DNA of 64,000 bases from Nocardioides kongjuensis (lineage in GTDB: Bacteria > Actinomycetota > Actinomycetes > Propionibacteriales > Nocardioidaceae). Numbering within the stretch: the stretch's first letter is position 1; every line of letters begins with the position of its first letter. The position numbers and the translations under genes are program-made. The stretch spans positions 1,739,001-1,803,000 of the forward strand of contig NZ_JACCBF010000001.1 in the NCBI RefSeq assembly GCF_013409625.1, written 5' to 3'. This document shows positions 17,240-25,934 of this stretch, one piece after another. The notes below the pieces were generated by a model. The model did not search any database and had not been told where the DNA came from. It was given only the letters and a program-made list of their open reading frames with translations.

Positions 17240-19396
17240 ATGCACGTCCCGCCGAGCGCCCCGCGCCACCCGGTCACCACGACGAACCACGGCCACACCC
17301 GCACCGACGAGTACGAGTGGCTGCGCGACAAGGAGGACCCGGCGGTCATCGCGCACCTCGAGGCCGAGAACGCGTACACGCAGGAGCGCACCGCGCACCT
17401 CGCCGACCTGCGCAGCCGGATCTTCGACGAGATCAAGGCCCGCACCCTCGAGACCGACCTGTCGGTCCCGACCCGGGTGCGCGGGTTCTGGTACTACGGG
17501 CGCTCGTTCGAGGGCCGCCAGTACGGCGCCAGCTGCCGCGTCCCGGTGAGCGACCCGGACGACTGGACTCCCCCACAGCCCGCGGCCGACGCCAGCCCGG
17601 ACCAGCCCGCGCTGCCCGGCGAGGAGGTGCTGCTCGACCTCGACGCACTGGCCGAGGGCCACGAGTTCTTCAGCCTCGGCGGCTCGTCGGTCAGCCCCGA
17701 CGACCGGCTCCTCGCGTACGCCGTCGACGTGGTCGGCGACGAGCGCTACACCGTGCGCGTGCTCGATCTGGCCACCCGCGAGCTGCGCGAGGACGTCCTC
17801 ACCGACGTGCTGGGCGGCGTCACGTGGGGAGCGTCGGCCGACCACTTCTACTACACGACCGTCGACGAGGCCTGGCGTCCCGACAAGGTCTGGCGGCACC
17901 GCCTCGGCACCGCCCAGGCCGACGACGAGCTGGTCTTCCACGAGCCCGACGGCCGCTACTTCGTGGGCGTCGGTCGCACCCGCAGCCGCCGCTACGTGAT
18001 GATCGCGGCCAGCTCGAAGACGACCTCCGAGTTCCACGTCCTCGACGCCGCCGACCCGCAGGCGCAGCCCGTCTGCTTCGCCGAGCGCACCGACGGCGTC
18101 GAGTACTCCCTCGAGCACGCCGTCGTGGGCGGCGAGGACCGGTTCCTCGTGCTGCACAACGCGACCGGCCCCGAGTTCGAGCTGGGCCACGCGCCCGCCG
18201 TGCCGACTCCTCCGGAGCAGTGGCAGCCGCTGCTCCGCCACGACCTCGCCGTCCGCCTGGAGGACGTCGACGCCTTCGAGAGCCACCTGGTCGTGCAGCA
18301 GCGCAGCGGCGGCAGCAGCCAGGTCCGCATCCTCGACCTGGGCGAGGACCCCGCGAACCCGGTGACCGGCGACCGGTTCGTGGAGTTCCCCGGCGAGCTC
18401 GCGACCGTGGGCGCAGGCAGCAACCCGGCGTTCGAGCAGCCCACGATCCGGGTCGGGATGACCAGCCTCGCCCGCCCCTCGGCCGTCTACGACCACGACC
18501 TCCGCTCCGGCGAGCTGGTGCTGCGCAAGCAGGCACCGGTGCTCGGCGGCTACGACGCCGACGACTACGAGGAGCACCGGCTCTGGGCGACGTCGGTCGA
18601 CGGCGTGCAGGTGCCGATCTCGCTGGTGGTCCGCAAGGGGGTGCGGACCGCCGAACCGATCCCCGTCCACCTCTACGGCTACGGCGCCTACGAGGCCTCG
18701 ATCGACCCGTACTTCGCCGTCAGCCGGCTCTCGCTGCTCGACCGGGGAGCGGCCTTCGCCATCGCCCACGTCCGCGGCGGCGGCGAGATGGGCCGTCACT
18801 GGTACGACGACGGCAAGCTCGAGCACAAGCAGCACACCTTCGACGACTTCATCGCCGCGGCCCGCCACCTTGTCGAGGCCGGCTGGACCACCGCCGACCG
18901 GATCGTCGCCGAGGGCGCGAGCGCCGGCGGCCTGCTGATCGGCGCGGTCGCCAACCAGGCGCCCGACGCGTTCGGCGGCTTCGTGGCGGGCGTGCCGTTC
19001 GTGGACACCCTCACCACGATGCTCGACGCCACCCTGCCCCTGACGGTGCCGGAGTACGACGAGTGGGGCAACCCGACCGACGACCCGGTCGCCTACGAGC
19101 GGATCGCCGGCTACGCGCCGTACGAGAACGTCGCCGACCTGCCCTACCCGCCGATCCTGGCCGAGACCTCGCTCAACGACACGCGCGTGCTCTACGTCGA
19201 GCCCGCCAAGTGGGTCGCGCGGCTGCGCGAGCGCGCCCCGCGGGCCGAGGTGCTGCTGCGCACCGAGATGGCCGCCGGGCACGGCGGCGTGTCCGGGCGG
19301 TACCGCGCGTGGGAGGACCGGGCGTTCTCGCTGGCGTGGATCCTGGACCGCCTCGGCCTGGCCGACGTGGAGCCGCTGTCGTCGCCTAGCTCGTGA
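17240..19396 (+). CDS. ptrB: S9 family peptidase, oligopeptidase B type
   Basis: A 718-aa prolyl-oligopeptidase-family serine protease that cleaves short peptides, usually after Arg or Lys, in the cytosol. The N-terminal beta-propeller covers about residues 60-420 and the alpha/beta hydrolase the rest. The triad reads Ser561 in GASAGG, Asp647 in SLNDTRVLYVEPAKW and His681 in GHGG. The region HVRGGGEMGRHWYDDGK is the family motif preceding the nucleophile. It starts 10 bp after dinB and ends with an 11-bp convergent overlap with the P450 gene. Confidence 0.92.
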   Translation: MHVPPSAPRHPVTTTNHGHTRTDEYEWLRDKEDPAVIAHLEAENAYTQERTAHLADLRSRIFDEIKARTLETDLSVPTRVRGFWYYGRSFEGRQYGASCRVPVSDPDDWTPPQPAADASPDQPALPGEEVLLDLDALAEGHEFFSLGGSSVSPDDRLLAYAVDVVGDERYTVRVLDLATRELREDVLTDVLGGVTWGASADHFYYTTVDEAWRPDKVWRHRLGTAQADDELVFHEPDGRYFVGVGRTRSRRYVMIAASSKTTSEFHVLDAADPQAQPVCFAERTDGVEYSLEHAVVGGEDRFLVLHNATGPEFELGHAPAVPTPPEQWQPLLRHDLAVRLEDVDAFESHLVVQQRSGGSSQVRILDLGEDPANPVTGDRFVEFPGELATVGAGSNPAFEQPTIRVGMTSLARPSAVYDHDLRSGELVLRKQAPVLGGYDADDYEEHRLWATSVDGVQVPISLVVRKGVRTAEPIPVHLYGYGAYEASIDPYFAVSRLSLLDRGAAFAIAHVRGGGEMGRHWYDDGKLEHKQHTFDDFIAAARHLVEAGWTTADRIVAEGASAGGLLIGAVANQAPDAFGGFVAGVPFVDTLTTMLDATLPLTVPEYDEWGNPTDDPVAYERIAGYAPYENVADLPYPPILAETSLNDTRVLYVEPAKWVARLRERAPRAEVLLRTEMAAGHGGVSGRYRAWEDRAFSLAWILDRLGLADVEPLSSPSS

Positions 19397-20711
19397 GCCA
19401 GCCGATCGCCGACGAGTAGACGTCGAACCCGTAGGGCAGGTCCGCGTCCCCACTCAGCCGCGGACCTGCCTCGAGCGTCGGTGTCGCGGTCGCGAGCAGC
19501 CGACCGAGCACCGCCTGGCCGAGGAAGATCGACAGTGCGGCCCCGGGGCACCCCTGGGGGCCGTGGCTGAAGAAGTTGAACGACCAGTCGTCTCCGGCCG
19601 TGCCCTCGCTCCACTCCTCGGGGGCGAACCGGTCGGCGTACGGGATGCGCGCGCTGTTGCGGTGGTTGAAGAGGTTGGGGATCAGCAGCTGGGTGCCCTC
19701 GGGCGTCTTCTGGCCGTTGACCCAGCGGTGCTCCGCGGCCTGCACCCGCCCGAACAGGGAGGTCGTGGGCCACAGCCGCATCGCCTCCAGGACGCACCCG
19801 GCGAGGTACGACGCCCCGGCGATCGTCTCGACCGTGGCGGGCTCGTCGCCCAGCTCCGCACGCACCCGGTCGAGCGCGTCGGGATGCGTGGCGAGCAGCG
19901 CGAGCGCCCGGAACAGGTTGGTGGGCAGCGTGTCGCCCATCGCGAACAGCCAGTGGATCAGCTGCCCGGGGACGTCGGTGTCGTCGGTGGCCGGTGCCGC
20001 CGCGACCAGCCCGGTCAGCGCGTCCGGGTCCGGGTCGGCGACGTACGACGCCAGCCGCTCGTGGAAGGCGTCGTACCCGGGCGCGGGCCGGCCCGGCATC
20101 TTGTTGCCGGCCGCCATCAGCTCGCCGAGCTGCTCGGTGAGCCCGGTGTCGTCCGCGGCTGCGGCACCGAGCACGACCCGGCGGGTGAGCCGCTGGAAGG
20201 CCGCGTTGAGGGCGTCGAACCGCAGCGGTCCGTCGGTGGCGAGCAGCGCGTCGGCCTCCTCGGCCGCGATCGCGGCGAAGGACGCGGCCAGGGGGTGCAG
20301 CGGCGAGCCGGGGTGCAGCACGGCGTCGGCGAAGGCGCGGCGGTCGCGCCACAGGTCGCCGCGGGAGATGCTCAGGGCGGTCGGCTGGAAGGCGGACATG
20401 CCCTTGCGCTTGGCCTCGGGGTCGGGCGCGAACGGGTCGGGACTGCCGCCCAGCACGATCCGGATGTCGTCGGGGTGGGTGACGAGCAGCGTCTCCTCGG
20501 AGCCGACCCGCACCCAGAACGGGTCCGGCCCGTACTTCGCGACCAGGCCCTCGACGAACCGGAAGCCCAGGCCGTCGGCCGGGATCTTGTCCACCGCGCT
20601 CACCACGGCCTCGCGGCGCCTGAACAGCCCCTGGACCACGTTGGGCACGGCCACCTGGGCGGTGAACCGGACGCCCTCGACGATCGAGGCGTGCTTGAAG
20701 TCGAGCGCCAT
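19386..20711 (-). CDS. Cytochrome P450, partner of the heme peroxidase
   Basis: A 441-aa soluble P450. The heme-binding loop is FSHGPQGCPG with the axial thiolate at about Cys388; the K-helix ExxR is EAMR (VLEAMRLWP); the I-helix reads FAMGDTLPT, so an Asp-Thr pair is present. The ATG at 20711 overlaps the peroxidase stop by one base (TGATG), which implies tight coupling. In fungal Ppo/linoleate diol synthases a heme dioxygenase domain is fused to a P450 that rearranges the hydroperoxide; here the equivalent parts appear as two coupled genes. Whether it acts as isomerase or monooxygenase is unknown. No ferredoxin or reductase lies beside it. Confidence 0.9.
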   Translation of the reverse strand: MALDFKHASIVEGVRFTAQVAVPNVVQGLFRRREAVVSAVDKIPADGLGFRFVEGLVAKYGPDPFWVRVGSEETLLVTHPDDIRIVLGGSPDPFAPDPEAKRKGMSAFQPTALSISRGDLWRDRRAFADAVLHPGSPLHPLAASFAAIAAEEADALLATDGPLRFDALNAAFQRLTRRVVLGAAAADDTGLTEQLGELMAAGNKMPGRPAPGYDAFHERLASYVADPDPDALTGLVAAAPATDDTDVPGQLIHWLFAMGDTLPTNLFRALALLATHPDALDRVRAELGDEPATVETIAGASYLAGCVLEAMRLWPTTSLFGRVQAAEHRWVNGQKTPEGTQLLIPNLFNHRNSARIPYADRFAPEEWSEGTAGDDWSFNFFSHGPQGCPGAALSIFLGQAVLGRLLATATPTLEAGPRLSGDADLPYGFDVYSSAIGWLTS

Positions 20712-22555
20712 CAGCTCCCCCAGGGCAGGTAGGACTTCACCGTGTCGGCAGCCCGCAGGATGGTCGGCTTCCTCCCGGGCTCGGCCGCGCCGAGCTCGTG
20801 CCACGGCGCGAAGACCCGCTCGACGTCGCCGACGACCGGCTCGAGCTCCGGGTAGTGGCGCAGCAGCACGTCCTTCATCGAGTTGTCGTTGACCCAGTCG
20901 AAACCGGTCCTCGTGTAGACCTCGGGGCGGAAGTCCGTGGTGAAGAAGCGGTCGCTCTTGAGGCGGCGTGAGGCCATCAGGATGAAGATCCGGAAGGCGG
21001 TGTCGGAGAAGCCGAAGCCCTTCGGCGGCTGCTCGGCCTGCATGCCGATCTGCAGGTCCACGGCGTCGACGTCGCCGTGGTAGATCTCGTTGATCTCCTT
21101 CGCCCACTGCTTGTTGGGCGTGATGTCCTCGATCTTCTTGCGCCGCGGCATCCGCAGCGCCTCGCGGAAGTCGTTGTAGCGCGGTACGCCGCGCTCGCGG
21201 TCCCGGACGATGTCGAGCGTGGCCAGGTCGGTGACCTGGCCGTCGACCCGGGTCAGGTTCCGCAGCGCGTTGGGGTAGTTGTGCAGGCACACCGCGCCGG
21301 CGCTGGCCTTGCCGATGGAGTACCACAGGTCGCCCATCGCGAGACGGTCCATGAAGTCGCGGGTGTAGCGGCCCTGGATGTCGGTGAAGTACTGGTGCTC
21401 GAGGAAGGCACCGCTCTCCAGGGAGAAGAAGTCCCAGTCGTCGGGGATGAGCGGGTGCATCCGGTAGACCGAGACGAACTCCTCGGTCAGCGAGAACGGC
21501 GCGGCGTGGTGGTCGGTGCTGGAGCCGACGATTCCGGAGAGTGCCTCGCTGTCGCCGATCCGGCCGACCTTGTCGCGGAAGGTCTCGCCGAGGGCGCCGT
21601 ACCAGTTGGCGCTCATGCCGATCTGCAGGGCGGGGTGCCGCAGCACGCAGGGGGTCCACTCGACGGTGTGGATCTTGGCGATCAACGCGGAGACGACGAG
21701 CACACCGAGCTCGAAGAGGCGCTGGTCGCCGAGGTCGGGGTGCGCCTTCTTGATGGCCGCGACGACGGAGTTGTGCTCGCGGGCGAACAGCGTGTGGAGC
21801 AGCCCGGGCCCGAACCACCAGTTCTCCTGCATGCCGGTCAGGTCGACGCCGGGGATGTCGCTGCGCGGCAGCCGGCCGTCGTCGTCGACCTTGATCCTGC
21901 CGTCGACGTACGTGCGGATCTGGTCCTGCTTCTCCGCGCCGCTGCCGTAGATCTGCGAGCCGTCCCACCAGTGCGTCTCGGCATTGGCGAACACCGGCGC
22001 GGGCTTGCCGTCCTCGATCTCGCCGCCGTGCAGGGGGATCGTGTCGCGGATGATCATCGGGTTCTCGGGGAAGTCGTCCCCGTCCTGCAGCGGGATCGAG
22101 ATGAACCGGGTCGGGTCGCCGTTGCCGTGGAAGAACCAGTTGTGGTTCTCGAACTGCAGCCAGGCGGCGCCGAGCGCGTTGAGGATGCCGGCCGGCTTGA
22201 ACTCGTCGCGGGCCATCAGCCGGCGGCTGATCTCGCGGGGGTCCGGCTCGAGCAGGCGCGCCTTGTCGACGACCGTCTTCTCGATGGGCACGTTGCGACC
22301 GAACCCGGTACCGCGGGCGCCCATCATCGGGCAGCCGAGGTCGTTGTGGCTGCCCTCGGGCGTGCGGGCCCGGGCCCCCTGCTCGGCCTCCCCGGCCGGC
22401 GCCTCGTCGGGCCGCATCCCGTCCTGCTCGTGGAGGTTCTCGTCGCGCAGGTCCTCACGGGCCTTCGCCAGGTTCGCGAGCTGCAGGGTCAGCGACGGGT
22501 GCTGGTACCACTCCAGGCCGAGCGGGTTCAGCGGGTTGAGCGGGTTGGGCCTCAC
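20711..22555 (-). CDS. Alpha-dioxygenase-like heme peroxidase family protein
   Basis: A 614-aa animal-type heme peroxidase/cyclooxygenase superfamily protein, close to the length of plant alpha-dioxygenases. Key segments: WLQFENHNWFFH (distal His candidate about 138), THWWDGSQIYG (about 194-204), LLHTLFAREHN and AKIHTVEWT (His about 295, proximal candidate) followed by MSANWYGALG. These resemble plant alpha-DOX and fungal diol-synthase sequences. The residue three before the proximal His candidate is Ala rather than Tyr, so the catalytic Tyr must be found by alignment. The start is GTG 22555, with AGGAG 7 nt upstream. The N-terminus encodes NPLNPLNPL from three 9-bp repeats. Expected chemistry is fatty acid oxygenation. 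Confidence 0.85.
   Translation of the reverse strand: MRPNPLNPLNPLGLEWYQHPSLTLQLANLAKAREDLRDENLHEQDGMRPDEAPAGEAEQGARARTPEGSHNDLGCPMMGARGTGFGRNVPIEKTVVDKARLLEPDPREISRRLMARDEFKPAGILNALGAAWLQFENHNWFFHGNGDPTRFISIPLQDGDDFPENPMIIRDTIPLHGGEIEDGKPAPVFANAETHWWDGSQIYGSGAEKQDQIRTYVDGRIKVDDDGRLPRSDIPGVDLTGMQENWWFGPGLLHTLFAREHNSVVAAIKKAHPDLGDQRLFELGVLVVSALIAKIHTVEWTPCVLRHPALQIGMSANWYGALGETFRDKVGRIGDSEALSGIVGSSTDHHAAPFSLTEEFVSVYRMHPLIPDDWDFFSLESGAFLEHQYFTDIQGRYTRDFMDRLAMGDLWYSIGKASAGAVCLHNYPNALRNLTRVDGQVTDLATLDIVRDRERGVPRYNDFREALRMPRRKKIEDITPNKQWAKEINEIYHGDVDAVDLQIGMQAEQPPKGFGFSDTAFRIFILMASRRLKSDRFFTTDFRPEVYTRTGFDWVNDNSMKDVLLRHYPELEPVVGDVERVFAPWHELGAAEPGRKPTILRAADTVKSYLPWGS
22521..22547. repeat. Three 9-bp tandem repeats in the peroxidase N-terminus
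   Basis: Units AGCGGGTTC, AGCGGGTTG and AGCGGGTTG, coding NPL three times just after the GTG start on the minus strand. Confidence 0.75.
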
Positions 22556-22639
22556 GGGAGCACTCCTGACGTGTGCGGTGCGGCGGGAGCCGACCGGCGA
22601 GCAGCGGCGCCGCGCCACCTGGCTCCCCCCAGGAGTCAG

Positions 22640-22653
22640 GTGACCCAGGTCAC
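22640..22653. promoter_or_regulatory. Palindromic operator candidate GTGACC-CA-GGTCAC
   Basis: A perfect 6-bp-arm inverted repeat with a 2-nt spacer, 14-27 bp downstream of the likely -10 (22667-22672, TAGTCT on the minus strand) of the peroxidase-P450 operon. Confidence 0.5.
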
Positions 22654-22666
22654 GCCACGGACCACG

Positions 22667-22672
22667 AGACTA
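22667..22672 (-). promoter_or_regulatory. Candidate -10 of the peroxidase-P450 operon
   Basis: TAGTCT on the minus strand, giving a leader of roughly 100 nt before the GTG at 22555. The -35 is not convincing. Confidence 0.35.
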
Positions 22673-22736
22673 GGACCCGCCGGAGCGGCACGAGAAGGCT
22701 TTAGGACGGTGAATCGGAACAGTCGGGCACCGTGCT

Positions 22737-22756
22737 CGTTGTCGATCATGACAACG
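22737..22756. promoter_or_regulatory. Inverted-repeat operator candidate CGTTGTC-N6-GACAACG
   Basis: Perfect 7-bp arms with a 6-nt spacer between the peroxidase operon and the divergent pucR-type gene, 37 bp before the pucR start. A natural binding site for the adjacent regulator. Confidence 0.55.
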
Positions 22757-22781
22757 GGCGTCACCGGCGGCGTCCGGCTCG

Positions 22782-22787
22782 TACTGT
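22782..22787 (+). promoter_or_regulatory. -10-like hexamer for leaderless PucR gene
   Basis: TACTGT, 6 nt before the ATG at 22794. Confidence 0.55.
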
Positions 22788-22793
22788 GCCGCC

Positions 22794-23996
22794 ATGACGT
22801 CGCTGCGACCCGCCGCCCCGGCCACCGATCCCCCTCCGGAGCTGCGCGACCTCGCCACGGCCCTGCTGGCCTCGGTCGAGGCGAGCGGGGCGGTCGTGGC
22901 GCGCCGGGTCCGCGAGCGGATCCCGTTCTACGCCGAAAGCGGCGCGGTCACCGAGGCCGACTTGGTCGCGAGCTGCGTGGAGAACCTGCGGTTCGTGATC
23001 GAGGGTCTGGCCGCGGGCCAGATCGGTGATCCGGCCCCGGCCGCGGCCACGGGCACCGGCCGTGCGCTCGCCGGCGTGCCGCTGCCGGCCGTGCTGGCGG
23101 CGTACCGGGTCGGCTTCGGGGCGATGTGGGAGCAGGTGGCCGCCGAGGCCCGCGACCGCGGCATCCCCGCCGAGGTCGTGCTGGCCACCACCGCGGACGC
23201 GATGGTGATGCACGACGTGTTCACCGAGACGATGGCGGCGGCCTACAACGCGACCGTCACCGAACGCGTCCTGCGCGAGGAGGCCGAGCGGTCGTCGCTG
23301 GTCGAGACGGTCCTCAGCGGCACCGTCGTGGACCGGCGCACGCTGTGGGAGGTCGCGGACCTGCTCGGGCTGCCGGTGAGCGGCACGTACGTCGTGGTGG
23401 CTGCCCTGCTGGCCGCGCCCGGGCGGGCGAGCCTGGCCGGGGTCGAGCCGGCGCTGGCCCGGCTCGGCTGCCGCTCCGCGTGGCGGCTCCTGCCGCAGGT
23501 GCAGGTCGGCATCGTCGACGTCGGCACGACGAGCGTCGAGCGGGTGGTCGAGGCCCTCACGGTCGACGGCCGGGCCCGGATCGGCGTCAGCCCGGTGGTC
23601 GACGACCTGACCGGCGCCGCCCGCGCCCTGGAGCTGGCCCGGCTCGCTGCCGCCACGGCCCCGGCGGCCGGCGGGGCGGTGCGCTTCGGCGAGGACCCGG
23701 TCGGCATCGCGGCGGCCGCGGGCGGCGACGTGGTGGCCCGGATGGCCGACGACATCCTGGGACCGCTCGACGGCCTCGCCGAGGCCGACCGCTACAGCCT
23801 GGTCGAGACGCTCGAGGTGTGGGTGGAGGTCGGCGGGTCGGCCAGCAAGACCGCCCAGCGGCTCTCGTGCCACGCCAACACGGTCCGGCACCGGCTGCGC
23901 AGGTTCGAGGAGCGGACCGGTCGGCGGCTGGACCGTCCCCGGGACGTGGCCGCCCTCTGCCTGGCCCTGGAGGCGCTGCGTTCCCGGCGAAGTTGA
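22794..23996 (+). CDS. PucR family transcriptional regulator
   Basis: A 400-aa regulator. The N-terminal half (about 15-170) is a helical sensory region with VRERIPFYAESGAVTEADL, like RsbRD-N/CdaR-type domains; the centre is GGDEF-like in position; the C-terminal HTH_30 is SKTAQRLSCHANTVRHRLRR followed by FEERTGRRLDRP. It is divergent from the peroxidase-P450 operon across 238 bp holding two inverted repeats, so it most likely controls that operon, perhaps in response to a fatty acid or oxylipin. The ATG at 22794 has TACTGT 6 nt upstream. Confidence 0.88.
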   Translation: MTSLRPAAPATDPPPELRDLATALLASVEASGAVVARRVRERIPFYAESGAVTEADLVASCVENLRFVIEGLAAGQIGDPAPAAATGTGRALAGVPLPAVLAAYRVGFGAMWEQVAAEARDRGIPAEVVLATTADAMVMHDVFTETMAAAYNATVTERVLREEAERSSLVETVLSGTVVDRRTLWEVADLLGLPVSGTYVVVAALLAAPGRASLAGVEPALARLGCRSAWRLLPQVQVGIVDVGTTSVERVVEALTVDGRARIGVSPVVDDLTGAARALELARLAAATAPAAGGAVRFGEDPVGIAAAAGGDVVARMADDILGPLDGLAEADRYSLVETLEVWVEVGGSASKTAQRLSCHANTVRHRLRRFEERTGRRLDRPRDVAALCLALEALRSRRS

Positions 23997-24079
23997 GAAC
24001 TCCCTGAGATTCGTCCCCGGGCGCAACTTCCGGGGTTTCCCGGACGTCAAAGCCGGTGAGAGCAACACCGAAGGTTCCG

Positions 24080-24106
24080 GGGAATCCCGGGTACCTCGCC
24101 GGTGTT
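24080..24106 (+). promoter_or_regulatory. SigH/SigR-type promoter of the sigma factor gene
   Basis: GGGAAT (24080-24085), exactly 18 nt, then GTT (24104-24106), matching the GGGAAY-N18-GTT consensus of actinobacterial SigH/SigR. It lies 52 nt before the sigma factor ATG. Confidence 0.65.
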
Positions 24107-24158
24107 GGGAACCACAGGTGCGGATGGGCTCCAGCCGCACGGGGCAAGGAGGGACGCC

Positions 24159-25121
24159 ATGGCAGCGACGATGACGAGGACGCGCAACACCGGACGCGAG
24201 ATCGAGGGACGTGACAGCGTCGGGCTGTACCTCGACGAGATCGCGCGCACCCCCCTGCTCGACGCGGCGCGGGAGGTCGAGCTCGCGAAGGCGATCGAGG
24301 CCGGACTGTACGCCGAGCACCTGCTCGCCGAGGGCCGGGTCGGCCGGCGCAAGGGCGGCGCCCCGAAGCAGGCCACCGAGGCCGAGCTGGAGTGGATCGC
24401 CGAGGAGGGCCGCAAGGCCGTCACGGAGTTCATCAACGCCAACCTGCGCCTGGTGGTGTCGATCGCGCGCAAGTACGGCCGGGCGCAGATGCCGATGCTC
24501 GACCTGATCCAGGAGGGCAACACCGGCCTGATCCGCGCGGTCGAGAAGTTCGACTACGCCAAGGGCTACAAGTTCTCCACCTACGCCACCTGGTGGGTGC
24601 GCCAGGCCATCACCCGCGGCATCGCGCAGCAGGCCCGCGTGGTCCGGCTGCCCGTCCACGTGGTCGAGGAGCTCAACCAGGTCGGCGGCGCCCGCCGTAC
24701 CCTCGAGCGCCAGCTGGGCCGTGACCCGGAGCCTGCTGAGATCGCCGCCGAGCTCGGCCTCGAGGTCGAGCGGGTCCTGGACCTGATGGCGTGGGGCCGC
24801 GAGCACGTCAGCCTCGACACCCCGGTCGACGAGGACGGCGACACCTCGCTGGGCGACCTGATGGCCCAGGAGACCGCCCCCGGCCCGGACCTCACCGTCC
24901 TCGACGTGGAGGCCCGCGAGCGGCTCAACAACCTCGTCGACCAGCTCGACGCGCGGGCCGCCGACATCATCCGGGAGCGCTACGGCCTGGTCGACGGTCG
25001 CCAGCACAAGCTCGCCGACATCGGCGTCAAGCACGGCATCTCCGCCGAGCGGGTGCGCCAGCTCGAGCGCGAGGCCCTGCAGAAGCTGCGCCGCCTCGGC
25101 GACCCGGACATGGCCGCCTGA
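24159..25121 (+). CDS. sigB: Group 2 sigma-70 factor (SigB/Hrd-like)
   Basis: A 320-aa RNA polymerase sigma factor. Region 1.2 is DSVGLYLDEIARTPLL; regions 2.1-2.4 run through NLRLVVSIARKYGR, MLDLIQEGNTGLIRAVEKFD and FSTYATWWVRQAI; region 4.2 is AERVRQLEREALQKLRRL. It lacks the long N-terminal extension of the principal sigma, so it fits a non-essential group 2 factor. ATG 24159 follows an AAGGAGGG ribosome site by 5 nt. A GGGAAT-N18-GTT promoter suggests control by an oxidative-stress ECF sigma, as for mycobacterial sigB. A 12-bp-stem terminator follows. Confidence 0.9.
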   Translation: MAATMTRTRNTGREIEGRDSVGLYLDEIARTPLLDAAREVELAKAIEAGLYAEHLLAEGRVGRRKGGAPKQATEAELEWIAEEGRKAVTEFINANLRLVVSIARKYGRAQMPMLDLIQEGNTGLIRAVEKFDYAKGYKFSTYATWWVRQAITRGIAQQARVVRLPVHVVEELNQVGGARRTLERQLGRDPEPAEIAAELGLEVERVLDLMAWGREHVSLDTPVDEDGDTSLGDLMAQETAPGPDLTVLDVEARERLNNLVDQLDARAADIIRERYGLVDGRQHKLADIGVKHGISAERVRQLEREALQKLRRLGDPDMAA

Positions 25122-25137
25122 CCCGACGCCCCCTCCA

Positions 25138-25172
25138 CGAAGACCTCCGTCACCTCCCGGCGGAGGTCTTCG
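25138..25172. terminator. Bidirectional terminator-like hairpin after sigB
   Basis: 12-bp perfect stem CGAAGACCTCCG (25138-25149) with CGGAGGTCTTCG (25161-25172), 11-nt loop. The right arm codes the C-terminus of the convergent membrane protein, which stops at 25150. Confidence 0.75.
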
Positions 25173-25812
25173 CACGTTCGGGGACGCCGGCCCGGTTCCG
25201 GGCCACGCCGATCCAGATCGCCCACGTCCCGAGCAGCGCGCTGACGGGGAACAGCGGGTCGAAGCGGTCGGTGAAGGCGATGGTCGCCGACGCCAGGGCG
25301 AACGCGCCGCCGCCGACGCCGCCCAGGGCCGCGGTGACCGGGTACCCGATCGCTCGGGTCAGTCCTCCGGCGACCGCCAGAGCCGCGAAGGCCAGGCCCC
25401 AAGCGGCGTCGATCACGGTCTCGTTGACGACCTGGACCTGCGCGAACAGGTTGGCGTGCCCGTCGGCGATTGCGTCCGCGTTGAGCGCCTCGAGCAGGTG
25501 GATCGCCATACCGATCACGGCGACGACGCCGACCACCGACGCGATGCGGGTCGCCACACTGACGACGCCGGAGCCACCCGTGCCGTCGCGATGCAGCGCG
25601 AGAGCGCCGGCGGCGAAGCCGACGGTGGCGAGGAGGAGCAGCGCGTGGGCCGGGTACCAGCTGGGGTCGACCAGCATCTCGTGCAGCTGCTCGGTCTTGG
25701 TGCCGGTGCCGCTGTCGCCGGGGTGGAGGACACCTCCGGCGATGAAGGCGAGACCGCCGACGGCGAGCGACACGAAGGAGCGGGAGGAAACGGTGGGAGA
25801 AGTGTGCGTCAT
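25150..25812 (-). CDS. Hypothetical multi-pass membrane protein
   Basis: A 220-aa membrane protein with about six hydrophobic helices (first at about residues 10-30, SFVSLAVGGLAFIAGGVL). Loop segments such as HPGDSGTGTKTEQLHEMLVDPSWYPAHALLL resemble a small family of actinobacterial integral membrane proteins, but I do not recognise it. The ATG at 25812 is preferred over a GTG at 25821. It is divergent from a membrane-tethered LuxR-type regulator, suggesting a functional pair. Its last codons overlap the sigB terminator hairpin. Confidence 0.7.
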   Translation of the reverse strand: MTHTSPTVSSRSFVSLAVGGLAFIAGGVLHPGDSGTGTKTEQLHEMLVDPSWYPAHALLLLATVGFAAGALALHRDGTGGSGVVSVATRIASVVGVVAVIGMAIHLLEALNADAIADGHANLFAQVQVVNETVIDAAWGLAFAALAVAGGLTRAIGYPVTAALGGVGGGAFALASATIAFTDRFDPLFPVSALLGTWAIWIGVARNRAGVPERAKTSAGR

Positions 25813-25934
25813 GCGGCGCACGCTGCCCCGGTCGGGCTCGCGTCGGCTGCGGGGCCATCCCTGTGACCGGATCCCAGGGAAAACCCTGCCCTGATCGCGC
25901 CCCCGCGGGCGGGCCGCCGTGCCAGCATGGCGCC

